From a virus: a stretch of DNA of 23,091 nt. Position numbers and translations under genes: made by a program. Every line of letters begins with the position of its first letter. The stretch's first letter is position 1. The stretch lies in IMG/VR virus record IMGVR_UViG_3300032278_000122, positions 1-23,091 of that record; one strand, written 5' to 3'. Shown here in pieces: positions 16,801 to 22,789 of the stretch. Under the pieces are notes generated by a model, which was not told the DNA's origin, ran no database searches, and was given only the letters and a program-made list of their open reading frames with translations.

Positions 16801-19403
16801 GTGTTCATGCTATGCAGATGCAGGCTACTCAAAAGTATGAGAGGGAAAAAGATAAGTTTGATAGTGATATGCGTCCATATCTTGAGAGTATTCAGGATGG
16901 TGCAGAGCTATTTAGAATTGCTGTAAGAAGTAGAGAATTTAGATATGTTACATCAAAAGAGTTTAAAGATAGGTGGGGAGATAGTAAGAGTATATATAAT
17001 GCATTTTCAAAAGAATATATAAACAAATGGAATGAGATACAGAAAGAATATAATTGGGAAGAATTACAGCATAAGGTCTATGATGTAACAATTGGTGATA
17101 AAGTTGTAAAGATGACAGGCAAGCAGGTAACAGATAATATTAATAATGTACTGAAAAAATGGAACGAAAAAGTACATGGCTGGATGACTGGTGGTCGAGA
17201 TATGCTTGGTGTCAATGAATGGGAAAGAACCTATCGTCCAATGAGAGATAAGTATAAGAATTATAAGGGTGACTACCATATTGTAGAAAAGTTTTTAAAG
17301 AAATTTGATGATGCTATAATAAAGGGTGAACTCCTTGATATGAGTGAAGGTATAGATGGGATTAGAGAAATTGCAAAAAGTCAAATGATCTCCTATTTTC
17401 CTAAAGCACATGAGTCTATAAAGAAAAATATAATGGATAAACTTGATATCGGAACTACTGGTAAAATAGATTATGAATTATATTGGCCTCATGTATCTGG
17501 AGATAGAAAACAAGCTGGAGAAGGCTTGGCTAAGTTGATAAAAGTTCTTGACGCTGATCCGTTCTTATCTAAAGAAGCAAAGGATAAAGAATTAATTAAA
17601 GCTATCTTTCATTATAAACAGGCTACTGGAGACTGGCTACCCAACGATGAAATAAACTTACCTTATTCTCATGCTATGCAGGCTTTAAGTGATATAGCAA
17701 AGAAACAACAAGTAAAGAGTGAAAGTATAAATTGGTTTACTAGTAATAGAAAAGTTGGTTCCCAGCATGCTCGTGATGCTCATGTACCGGGTTGGAGTGT
17801 TGAACCAGAGGTCTATTCTGGATATATGAAAAGTGTTATAGATAATATGTATAAACATGCTGCTCAAATTAAGGTAAGATCAGATATATATAAGTTCCAA
17901 GGTGAGCATTTAAAAAAGCATGGAGACCCTAAGCACACATTCGAGTGGGTTGATTTCTTTAACTTATATGCTCAGGATGCTCTTGGTTATCCACAGCAGA
18001 TACCTGATCGTGTATTAAATAATCCTAATATGAAAATAAAAGGTACTCCTTTAGCTTGGTGGAATGATGGGAATGTTAGAAATAAGATAAATGCTATTCG
18101 TACTAAGCTTGGCATAGGAAAAGAGAAAGAGAAAGACCTTCCTGATGAATTAAAAGGTATTGACTTTGGTAACCTTGCTAGATGGGGGAATTTAGAGGCT
18201 AAATATCAATTGGCAACATTACTAGCTCATCCGAAAAGTGCTGTAGCTAACCTTTATGGTGGTACTGTACATACCTTAGCCTCTACTGGAATGGAAAATT
18301 ATTTAAATGGTCGTAACATTAGATATCTAAAGGCTAATGTTAATGATAAATGGAAAAGTATTACTGATGTTGAAGATTGGGTATATAAACTAGGTGTCGT
18401 AGAAGACTTTCTTATTTACGAAGCTGGTCTTAACCCTAAATTTAAGGGTAAGAAATGGAAAGACTTCTTTGCAGAGGCTACTGGGAAGATAAAGAAAGAC
18501 CCTAACTTAGCTGATGTAGAATTAAAATCTATTGCTAAGAAACATGGTATCTCTGACACTATATTTAATAAAGCTGCATGGTTCATGCGGAGACCAGAGA
18601 GAACTCTCCGTAGAGATGCCTTTATGGCCCATTATCTGCAAGCTAGGAACAACTTTGAAGGTGCTATAACAAGATTTGATGATCCTATACTTATTAAGAT
18701 GGCAAAAGAAGGTGTAAAATCTACTCAGTTCTTGTATTCAGCTCCTTTCAGACCAGCTTTCGCTAGGTCTACTATGGGTAAGGCTATGACAAGATTCCAA
18801 CTCTGGGCTTGGAACTCTGTAAGATTTAGAAACCAAGTTATAAAAGAAGCAGCCTTAAGAGGCTGGGAACCGGGAACAGAGGAGTTTGCTAGATTTCAAC
18901 GACTGGCTACTCTGGATTTGCTAATGTTGGGCTTATCCTCTGTATTTATGTATTCATTGTTTGAAAATGCTCTACCTGCACCTTGGAATTGGCTACAAGA
19001 CATGGCTGACTGGGCTTTTGGTAACGATAAAGAAAGAAGTAGAGCCTTCTTTGGAACTTATCCAACAGCGTTAGCTCCTCTACAATTGATTACTCCCCCT
19101 GCTGCAAGGCTGCTTCCCCCTTTATTTAAAGGTATGGTAACTGGTGATTACGAAAGATTGGCTGGATACTATCTATGGAGTATGATTCCATTTGGTAGAA
19201 TGGGACATGATGTGTTTGGTAATGTATTCTATGGTGGTAAAGGTGGATTGATAGAGAATCCTACAAGGTCGATAGAGAAGTTAACTGGGTTACCTTATCA
19301 ACAGTTTGGTAGAGAAGTTAAGAAACGTAAGGATCAAAAGACTCTTAGACCTCGTGGAGTCTTTGGATTAGAAAGTAGCGAACCTGAGATAGAGACTGAA
19401 TAA
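10827..19403 (+). CDS. giant virion protein with a two-barrel (cellular-type) RNA polymerase core
   Basis: A 2858-residue protein starting at GTG 10827, three bases after the preceding stop, with a weak GGGA upstream. Residues 1-260 contain Gly/Ala-rich amphipathic segments and QVYEYLLGAYFGFNEMP, typical of ejected proteins. A block at 795-874 (TDGGIIGRSDVVDG, then GGVNK823S, K839, PRSAAK868) resembles the lysine-bearing polymerase barrel. Residues 1102-1118 (SGSTRMRPYEIGMSKEG) resemble the start of the beta-prime barrel. R1181-x-P1183 and D1220-L-D1222-G-D1224 match the beta-prime R-A-P and NADFDGD motifs (39 residues apart here, about 35 in E. coli). The form GGADLDGDKAFVFF is also like QDE-1/RDR polymerases. 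The rest is helical with a membrane segment near 2693-2715. Likely a packaged RNA polymerase; barrel assignment at 795-874 is less sure than DxDGD. Confidence 0.7.
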   Translation: MAVPQGFRPSLSPAQVRDYKRLYDQQPDKFNDQTLEAIEHHAEYYKLPFSENQDSFLGKTAEVMKQVGSGFISGFTTFEVGDPPVDDAEAIARNIGHLAGFVGYIPSKPFALMGAHHLANAARAVKGRSVPMVVANYATKQASKLTSAMYGKAIGRRADAATTAAGFLQNNVVKDVASGAFHLGVASAVGSWQGGVDEMMKAFIGGAETGAVFRGIGNLIQTGAQGADKALRTLASSLYTGLPSTARGDTTPMQVYEYLLGAYFGFNEMPVHRRMGKQHWAKMQRTKNPLTGELGVSDPELVSGWDKIDKPGQDWVVKKAKEKYDPEIALTYEIAESQGIPMEQAEIRAKEILKAQKEKESIEFTAEGEPVRNYTEEELKEMELSGEDVDPQIVPAKLSINAKSFVDNNMGEYLEGKTTGEKLIVAKELNDKWSDLIQVGREEGKNPSSEMLDYIAEKHPEFSALKKDRMFWRNLGYMRIRQRPVNMITVSNGEPRILRTDKHGMAINDAGNRKQLSQEPKVIEEVFLADYNKKYGTNETVPRGVYALLDHIVKSTPTGIREFELTKYKDYLARRSAAKNQRSFPDKEDLAAAETAYNREIGNLMGFMNSRKNRMYYYGGRGDAERLYFMKYHPDVSDSVGIIKKDMSFIKSTLKKAKVPAKDIKEIEKSRKEFIRRYAKGIGSEGRAGKIFDKAYISNVLYDIRLNGYGSLNEFSKVLKKGYINNAKAFNKRSQIWLTSGYSSDPEAVAMVIEKARKGKGDIKDGNFNVKLVEDLGIEMAHAVGTPNSKHAEVTDGGIIGRSDVVDGLNYAAGLPLEGGVNKSFIVSPSAQYGALLGKYMIHSATPKLEKYMQKHNIHMIIPRSAAKQIGERKVGNMLWERNQPKVDAESYQLPIKDLKVVMSEKTDTHSIESQHIPKQMFTNFTPFSYFDPTRAPFKNESEYNAAMSDIISDMYETLSGSRAAGVTEYNTLVKKMSKNPSAYEGDIPKIINNLDKVGIHELLGAIKKPGNELFANQVYAKIQKYNRDVIEDMRADGEYTDKDLEQMKNEMSDYVIVHDRIQKLVPRSIAGFLHKFSRDYRMSVIRNYIVNSITRPVVGNSGSTRMRPYEIGMSKEGPTKELEKRDDIYFLDEGFRKLKIDVTGIGQRGKRELGELWDEYVDGGKKDRPLKELFRSVVVRVPMDSMSGAHVLHFSGFTGVRGFGSLLHGRTMKALGGADLDGDKAFVFFGGRAADGKGEGFKKKWKDSYDWSKNEFVKKGVEEDNKLSINPLTGKSYHEELTVSGRVKYDVGDNVALQYSPVTRQIASDAAYSGRSQLGIAVTQATYVRSAYSAVRAMPNSTVYVKINVKDFDKPLILRVRAKKGDKNLRSFRGVSRAAVGLASDPMDEAGLNFGKYGEKLLDKQTNALFEYKIVNSKGVPIHKYDKLIHSGHKKSAVIGMMRDVNQALYSRNYAENRRFHMWEIHDKLEAMNHPTRGLPDASRNTFLPKLAADMHGLDWSDGVLQRLKVENLDTIYKEHAKSLKDFDWIRDILGRKTSAVTKSPYYKLVMDFKLHTKEGMEAQLNKEHPDYRRDLLAGEHFKAYNRNKWDRFDPDNMEQRARHLTDIVKKAEDFIVNDLSDIASIRRIAKLAVDVPDIRIRELAESADFLKRNSYVLANQSKKIDKKNATLDPIEIAYLEAAQQEVYGEKQSTALNQASIDQRIRQYKENLTKEESDLFDAFMLGTQWRGREFDRKAFYKKHGAPKTERAAKDLEDMVSDSKKTTLSRVGFASESVPDSSVRSMLKEYSKLFDYTIDVSDPKTVEKATKGAEEVEKPKSFIDSEGNRITGMVVENPEKDAQTKKYFDEYAPFVGLHKGELSKEASELAYKLKNHLNHFNDIVGKDLNGVMRWLTKKDLNVASLEDWKTLERWFQMTRDGTWWQRMMRPAVDKAAKITGWHHLMFPKAIGQDLMRYDLKLVKARAPYKDKFGWVHGEVIQPDNMMTKIQSGVHAMQMQATQKYEREKDKFDSDMRPYLESIQDGAELFRIAVRSREFRYVTSKEFKDRWGDSKSIYNAFSKEYINKWNEIQKEYNWEELQHKVYDVTIGDKVVKMTGKQVTDNINNVLKKWNEKVHGWMTGGRDMLGVNEWERTYRPMRDKYKNYKGDYHIVEKFLKKFDDAIIKGELLDMSEGIDGIREIAKSQMISYFPKAHESIKKNIMDKLDIGTTGKIDYELYWPHVSGDRKQAGEGLAKLIKVLDADPFLSKEAKDKELIKAIFHYKQATGDWLPNDEINLPYSHAMQALSDIAKKQQVKSESINWFTSNRKVGSQHARDAHVPGWSVEPEVYSGYMKSVIDNMYKHAAQIKVRSDIYKFQGEHLKKHGDPKHTFEWVDFFNLYAQDALGYPQQIPDRVLNNPNMKIKGTPLAWWNDGNVRNKINAIRTKLGIGKEKEKDLPDELKGIDFGNLARWGNLEAKYQLATLLAHPKSAVANLYGGTVHTLASTGMENYLNGRNIRYLKANVNDKWKSITDVEDWVYKLGVVEDFLIYEAGLNPKFKGKKWKDFFAEATGKIKKDPNLADVELKSIAKKHGISDTIFNKAAWFMRRPERTLRRDAFMAHYLQARNNFEGAITRFDDPILIKMAKEGVKSTQFLYSAPFRPAFARSTMGKAMTRFQLWAWNSVRFRNQVIKEAALRGWEPGTEEFARFQRLATLDLLMLGLSSVFMYSLFENALPAPWNWLQDMADWAFGNDKERSRAFFGTYPTALAPLQLITPPAARLLPPLFKGMVTGDYERLAGYYLWSMIPFGRMGHDVFGNVFYGGKGGLIENPTRSIEKLTGLPYQQFGREVKKRKDQKTLRPRGVFGLESSEPEIETE
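14484..14498 (+). other. catalytic DxDGD codons of the polymerase-like domain
   Basis: Codons for D1220-L-D1222-G-D1224 of the giant protein. In two-barrel RNA polymerases the three Asp side chains of this motif hold the catalytic magnesium. All three are present, with the flanking small residues before (LGGA) and the beta-strand after (KAFVFF) that the family shows. Confidence 0.7.
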
Positions 19404-20749
19404 TGGATTATATAAAAGAAAAAGACCAATTCGATATACATAAAGCAATACAAAGTGATGTTGATAATCTCAACCTTCAAAGAATGGTAGGAACAGGTCT
19501 TATAGGGGGTGGAGCAGCTGCTATGACTCAGGGTAAGAGAACTGGTCATTTCGCTAAAAAAAGTTTAGATACTTGGAGTAATTGGTTAAATGGTTATTAT
19601 GGTAAAGTATTAGGCAGAGAAGACTTAGCAAAGGGTGGAGCTTTTATAAAGGAAGCTGGTAAAAGTGTTGGAGGAGGAATTGCTGGATATGTAAATCCTT
19701 GGTCTAATTATGCTTATGAAGCAACTGGCTTAACTCAAAAATCTTGGAGTGAACTAGGTGGATACCAAGAAGAAATAAATCAAATATATGATGATTTTAA
19801 CCAGATAAAAAATCCTACAAAAGGTAAGGTTAAAGAATATGACCTTAAATTAAAATCTGTTCATAAGAAAATTAATGCGAAACTTGTTAGTGATTCTACT
19901 AACTATGCAATGTTCAGTGATTTAAAGGGAACTGGAACTATAGTAGAGAAGTATGGTGATGTTACTAAACAAGTAAAAATTATGGATTATAAAAGAGCTA
20001 GTGGGTTAGGCCATCTAGGAAAGAATAGTGATGATATAGCAAGAATACTTACCGATGCCCAAGGTATAGATATGAAGAATACATTATATGCATTAAAAAC
20101 TAAAAGTAAAGTTACGGGAGATGTTCTGTTTGGATTGCAGTTTGATCCTAGGTCTGCAAGACTATTTGCTATGATGAATCAAAAAAATAATAAACCTAGA
20201 ATTGATCAGATAGAAAAATATTTAAAATCTAATAAATTATCTTATGTAAGGCGTAAAGGAAGAATATTCTTTCACTTATCTCCAATGATGAAACCTGATC
20301 CTGACTGGGGAGGATATCAGGGTGTTGTTGAATGGAACAATAAGAAACCTACTAAAGTTAGACTACATGCTAATGATATGAGAGATTGGGGTAAATTTAG
20401 AGTTGGTGACAGACCAGTGCTAAATATTGTTAAGCCTAAAGAAATAGGGATTCCTCAAATCCTTAAAGAAATAAAAGATAGAGAGACCAGACCTGCAGCA
20501 AAACCTCCTAAAAGAACTACAAAGCATGTACCCAAACCTAAGGCTTTAACAGACCCTAGAACTAAGGTTCAAAGACAGGTTATGAATAAGTTAAAATCTC
20601 AATATGCTGGTGCTAGATATGGGACTGCATTGCCAAAGGCTTTTATGAAAAGATTTGCAATATCAAGACTTGGTGCTGTTGGTGCAGTTACTGGGGCAGC
20701 TATGTTGCTTCATAGTTATTGGAAAGATAAGGGAGACCGAAAACAGTAA
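19403..20749 (+). CDS. basic virion-associated protein downstream of the polymerase giant, unknown function
   Basis: A 448-residue protein starting at TAATG, coupled to the giant gene. The N-terminus holds a Gly/Ala helix (about 29-42, MVGTGLIGGGAAAM). Residues 120-160 are helical and charged. About 160-350 form a mixed alpha/beta core (VEKYGDVTKQVKIMDYKRA, SYVRRKGRIFFHLSP, KFRVGDRPVLNIVKPKE) with many Lys and Arg. About 365-395 are a Lys/Pro linker, and about 418-440 are a hydrophobic helix (AISRLGAVGAVTGAAMLLHS) before a charged tail. It is the last gene of the operon. A basic core with membrane-active ends suggests an ejected protein, possibly a partner of the polymerase, but I recognise no family and the partnership is inference. 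Confidence 0.6.
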   Translation: MDYIKEKDQFDIHKAIQSDVDNLNLQRMVGTGLIGGGAAAMTQGKRTGHFAKKSLDTWSNWLNGYYGKVLGREDLAKGGAFIKEAGKSVGGGIAGYVNPWSNYAYEATGLTQKSWSELGGYQEEINQIYDDFNQIKNPTKGKVKEYDLKLKSVHKKINAKLVSDSTNYAMFSDLKGTGTIVEKYGDVTKQVKIMDYKRASGLGHLGKNSDDIARILTDAQGIDMKNTLYALKTKSKVTGDVLFGLQFDPRSARLFAMMNQKNNKPRIDQIEKYLKSNKLSYVRRKGRIFFHLSPMMKPDPDWGGYQGVVEWNNKKPTKVRLHANDMRDWGKFRVGDRPVLNIVKPKEIGIPQILKEIKDRETRPAAKPPKRTTKHVPKPKALTDPRTKVQRQVMNKLKSQYAGARYGTALPKAFMKRFAISRLGAVGAVTGAAMLLHSYWKDKGDRKQ

Positions 20750-20764
20750 AACGATCTCCCTTTT
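20729..20764 (+). terminator. intrinsic terminator overlapping the last codons of the structural operon
   Basis: AAGGGAGA (20729-20736) pairs perfectly with TCTCCCTT (20755-20762), and the T run continues to 20764. The 18-base loop contains the stop codon of the preceding gene. Two further pairs (CG/CG at 20738-20739 and 20752-20753) can form inside. Read the other way the stem is followed by TTATCTTT, so it may also stop the converging transcripts. Confidence 0.75.
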
Positions 20765-20784
20765 GTGGAAGGGATAGACTACTG

Positions 20785-20811
20785 GGTTGGGAAAATAAAG
20801 AAAACCTAACC
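20785..20811. other. second short hairpin between the convergent gene blocks
   Basis: GGTTGGG (20785-20791) can pair with CCTAACC (20805-20811) with one G-U pair and a 13-base A-rich loop. Neither side is followed by a good T run, so it may be a back-up terminator or an RNA-end structure. It lies in the 75-base gap between the converging genes. Confidence 0.35.
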
Positions 20812-20824
20812 GTTAAACGTAGTT

Positions 20825-21043
20825 CTATCTTTGCATGAAATTCTTAAAATATTGGCAGCCTTCTTTTGTGTCGACAATACAAGGCTTATCTTGTAATTCT
20901 TTATCGATGTGTAAAAATACTGGAGCCCAATTATTTCTTTTAAGATAAGCTCTGTCTATGTGGATCATGCAGCCAAGACAGTTACCTAAGTGCCAATTAG
21001 CACACTCAAGTTGAGCTTTCCTTTTCTTTTCTGTTTTCATCAT
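20825..21043 (-). CDS. small Cys-rich phage protein, probable zinc binder
   Basis: A 72-residue protein with Cys at 14, 22, 25, 55 and 63 in the arrangement C-x7-C-x2-C, then PC-x7-C-x-YF. Short proteins with the patterns ECAN...GNCLG and KPC...C-YF are widespread in phage genomes near replication genes; their function is not known to me. The Cys spacing suggests metal binding. Translation may begin at the first or second of two consecutive ATG codons behind AGAAAGAAG. The gene starts inside the end of the MazG-like gene and is the last of the minus-strand block. Confidence 0.65.
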   Translation of the reverse strand: MMKTEKKRKAQLECANWHLGNCLGCMIHIDRAYLKRNNWAPVFLHIDKELQDKPCIVDTKEGCQYFKNFMQR

Positions 21044-21440
21044 CTTCTTTCTTATTATGTTCGTCTGCTGTCGTCGGTTCGAATTCCCTGCGTTCTTTCT
21101 CCTCCATCAGCCTCAACATATACGCAGCTAAATATACGGATAAATCAAGTGCTTCTTCAACAGCTTCGTAGAAATTATCTCTTGTTATATCATCTTTAGG
21201 CATTATTGGTACATTTTGATGATATTGTTCAGCACCGACTTTCAATCTTTTTTTGATAAGTTCAAGAATCAAATCATTGTTCTGTTCTAGATGTTTAGGA
21301 TCATCAGTTATCTTATACTTATTAATTTTCGATTGCATTTCATCGATTCTACCAGCCATTTGTTGCATAGCAAATTCAGCTTCAAGTAAGGTTTGTTCAA
21401 GATAAATTACCTTATTCTTTAGTATTTGTTTATTGTTCAT
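21006..21440 (-). CDS. MazG-like nucleotide pyrophosphohydrolase-related protein
   Basis: A 144-residue, almost all-helical protein. The N-terminal 45 residues are a coiled-coil extension. Residues 56-75 (DLILELIKKRLKVGAEQYH) and 90-110 (FYEAVEEALDLSVYLAAYM) match the helix pair of MazG/all-alpha NTP pyrophosphohydrolases, including E92-x2-E95-E96-x2-D99. Such enzymes remove pyrophosphate from (d)NTPs using magnesium; phage versions are thought to adjust nucleotide pools or alarmones. The usual E-rich first motif (EExxE) is reduced to E60 and E71, so activity is uncertain. The last 30 residues are low-complexity Lys/Glu/Asp. Starts and stops overlap both neighbours. Confidence 0.55.
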   Translation of the reverse strand: MNNKQILKNKVIYLEQTLLEAEFAMQQMAGRIDEMQSKINKYKITDDPKHLEQNNDLILELIKKRLKVGAEQYHQNVPIMPKDDITRDNFYEAVEEALDLSVYLAAYMLRLMEEKERREFEPTTADEHNKKEDDENRKEKESST

Positions 21441-21972
21441 TAGGGGTTACTCTATCTAATTCCTTATAAGGTAAGTTATAACAATCTACAGAAACTACCC
21501 AGTTATTTGATGGGTCTATATCTCCTCTAGAATAAAAGGTTGCTTCTTTAAAGTATTCTTCAGAATCTTTTTGACCGCATATCCAAGCTTTAACTGGGAC
21601 ATTATCAATATATTGTAGACTAACAAAAACATATATATCTGGATTTTGATGTCTACTATAAACGGCAACACTTGCATCATAGAAACCTTTTGGGGGAACT
21701 GTTCTACGCTTAGTTTTTACTTCTATCTTCTGATTATCTTTTACTAAATCGTAACTATATTTTTCATCACCTTCATCGGTACTAATTTGTAAGGCTTTCA
21801 TATAATCTGCTACAATTTCTTCACCAAGATAACCAGCAAAATTACCTTTTCCATCTAAAATAGAATTATCTATACTTCCTAAGCTATTAGCCTTAGCATT
21901 AGCATTTAAAGTCATTTCTTTTGTGAATGGAACTTCAACAATATTATTAGTCGTATTAATCACACACCTCAC
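21430..21972 (-). CDS. PD-(D/E)XK superfamily nuclease-like protein
   Basis: A 180-residue protein that starts at GTG 21972, nine bases after AGAGG; another GTG three codons later is possible. It has the order typical of PD-(D/E)XK nucleases: a helix with acid residues (NFAGYLGEEIVADYM, E51/E52), D75 (YSYDLV), then E84-x-K86 in IEVKTK, followed by a strand/helix with a Gln (YSRHQNPDIYVFVSL). These residues bind metal and cut DNA in restriction enzymes, resolvases and repair nucleases. The subtype and target are unclear. It overlaps the MazG-like gene and the small gene upstream, in a phage DNA-metabolism cluster. Confidence 0.65.
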   Translation of the reverse strand: MRCVINTTNNIVEVPFTKEMTLNANAKANSLGSIDNSILDGKGNFAGYLGEEIVADYMKALQISTDEGDEKYSYDLVKDNQKIEVKTKRRTVPPKGFYDASVAVYSRHQNPDIYVFVSLQYIDNVPVKAWICGQKDSEEYFKEATFYSRGDIDPSNNWVVSVDCYNLPYKELDRVTPNEQ

Positions 21973-22243
21973 ATTTTTGTGCCTCTGGTAATGGAAGCAT
22001 TTTATTATACTCTTCTTCTATACCAGTTTCAGAACCAATTTCTGTATGACCATCTGAGACTTGATTGGCTATAGGAATCTTCTTTTGTCCTATATCTTTT
22101 GATTCCATCTCATCTTCGATGCCTTTAATAAGATCACTTACCTTTCCTAATGCGGTTGTATCATTATTATTTATATAGAGTTCTCCTCTATAGTTGTTTA
22201 AAGCAGTCATTATTATTTCGCTTTGTTCTCTAGTTAAATTCAA
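21956..22243 (-). CDS. 95-residue protein with helical N-terminus and CxxC end, unknown function
   Basis: I accept the TTG start at 22243 because a near-perfect Shine-Dalgarno (AAAGGAGG) lies six bases upstream. The TTG overlaps the HNH stop (TTGA). Residues 1-48 are helical (LTREQSEIIMTALNNYRGEL, then GKVSDLIKGIEDEM). About 50-80 are polar. The end reads PLPEAQKCEVCD, giving a CxxC pair that could bind metal, perhaps with a partner. No family is recognised. It overlaps the nuclease-like gene downstream by 17 bases, so the cluster is probably translated as one operon. Confidence 0.6.
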   Translation of the reverse strand: MNLTREQSEIIMTALNNYRGELYINNNDTTALGKVSDLIKGIEDEMESKDIGQKKIPIANQVSDGHTEIGSETGIEEEYNKMLPLPEAQKCEVCD

Positions 22244-22680
22244 TATCTTCCTCCTTTAGCTAGCTTTCTAAGAACGTATTCTTTTGTTTCGTCTTTTAAT
22301 GTTTCTACCCAGAAGATAAGCTCTTCAAAGTCTTTTTCATCCAGTGGGCCTTTTCTAGTATTACATGATTTACAAATAAGCTGTAGATTATCTATTAAAG
22401 AATCTCCACCCTTTGATAATGGTATAATATGATCACATACCATATTTCTAAGAGTTAGTTTTTTTCTACAGTATCTGCAAGATTTGCCATACTTAACATA
22501 AAACATTTCACGGAGGTCTTCCATTGTAATGTCAAATTTGACATCAGCATCTTCAGATCGTTTTTTAAGGGAAGATTTGAGGGATTGCATTTTCCTCTGG
22601 AGCTTTGTATAAGCAATCTTCCAATAGGTACGATGATGAGGCTCTAAGACTTCTTTAAATGTTTCTTTATCATACTTCAT
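22240..22680 (-). CDS. HNH endonuclease
   Basis: A 146-residue HNH nuclease. Residues 1-60 are helical and basic (YTKLQRKMQSLKSSLKKR). The HNH core runs from C68-x2-C71 through D83-H84 (VCDHIIPLSKGG), N98 (DNLQLIC) and C103-x2-C106-N107 (CKSCNTRKG). The Cys pairs bind structural zinc, and H84 with the Asn residues forms the metal-binding nuclease site. Phage enzymes of this size may be homing nucleases or may act in DNA packaging. The neighbourhood (nuclease and MazG-like genes, far from terminase) does not show which. There is no clear ribosome site before ATG 22680; instead the leader contains a strong RNA structure. Confidence 0.9.
   Translation of the reverse strand: MKYDKETFKEVLEPHHRTYWKIAYTKLQRKMQSLKSSLKKRSEDADVKFDITMEDLREMFYVKYGKSCRYCRKKLTLRNMVCDHIIPLSKGGDSLIDNLQLICKSCNTRKGPLDEKDFEELIFWVETLKDETKEYVLRKLAKGGRY
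22250..22257 (-). promoter_or_regulatory. strong Shine-Dalgarno that fixes a TTG start
   Basis: On the minus strand this reads AAAGGAGG, six bases before TTG 22243. It lies inside the last codons of the HNH gene. The strength of this site justifies the unusual start. Confidence 0.8.
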
Positions 22681-22686
22681 AAATAA

Positions 22687-22755
22687 GTGGGCCTAGCTAA
22701 AATGGTAGGCCAGCCAGCCTCTCCTAACGGATTTTACCATTGGGCCAAGCCCACA
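22687..22755. ncRNA. structured, partly tRNA-like RNA element in the HNH leader
   Basis: GTGGGC (22687-22692) pairs with GCCCAC (22749-22754), and inside it AATGGTA (22701-22707) pairs with TACCATT (22735-22741). On the plus strand the start reads like a tRNA 5-prime half (7-base acceptor, TA, D-arm GCT...ATGGTA...GGC), with CTCCTAA resembling an anticodon loop (CCT, Arg), but no T-arm TTC motif exists and the anticodon stem pairs poorly. On the minus strand an alternative GGCCTA/TAGGCC stem competes, and an AGGAG lies in the apical part. It could be a decayed tRNA, a regulatory leader or a terminator for the upstream gene. Confidence 0.4.
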
Positions 22756-22777
22756 TAATTTATGAATAAAAGAATGC

Positions 22778-22783
22778 ATTATA
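22778..22783 (-). promoter_or_regulatory. possible -10 box for HNH and downstream genes
   Basis: The minus strand reads TATAAT, just after the stop of the preceding gene and about 100 bases before the HNH start. Seventeen bases further upstream is only GAGTGA, a poor -35 box. A transcript from here would carry the structured element as its leader. Confidence 0.35.
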
Positions 22784-22789
22784 CAACTA

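Noticed and set aside
10827-19403. T7/N4-type single-subunit RNA polymerase in the giant protein
   Set aside because: The DxDGD with R-x-P context is the two-barrel type; I saw no T7-family motif set.
20990-21199. Plus-strand frame of 69 codons across the MazG-like gene end
   Set aside because: Antisense to two overlapping, better-supported genes and rich in Leu/Ser/Tyr as expected for a shadow.
22687-22755. A definite tRNA gene
   Set aside because: 5-prime half fits, but there is no T-arm with TTC and the anticodon stem pairs at only three of five positions. Kept as a structured element only.
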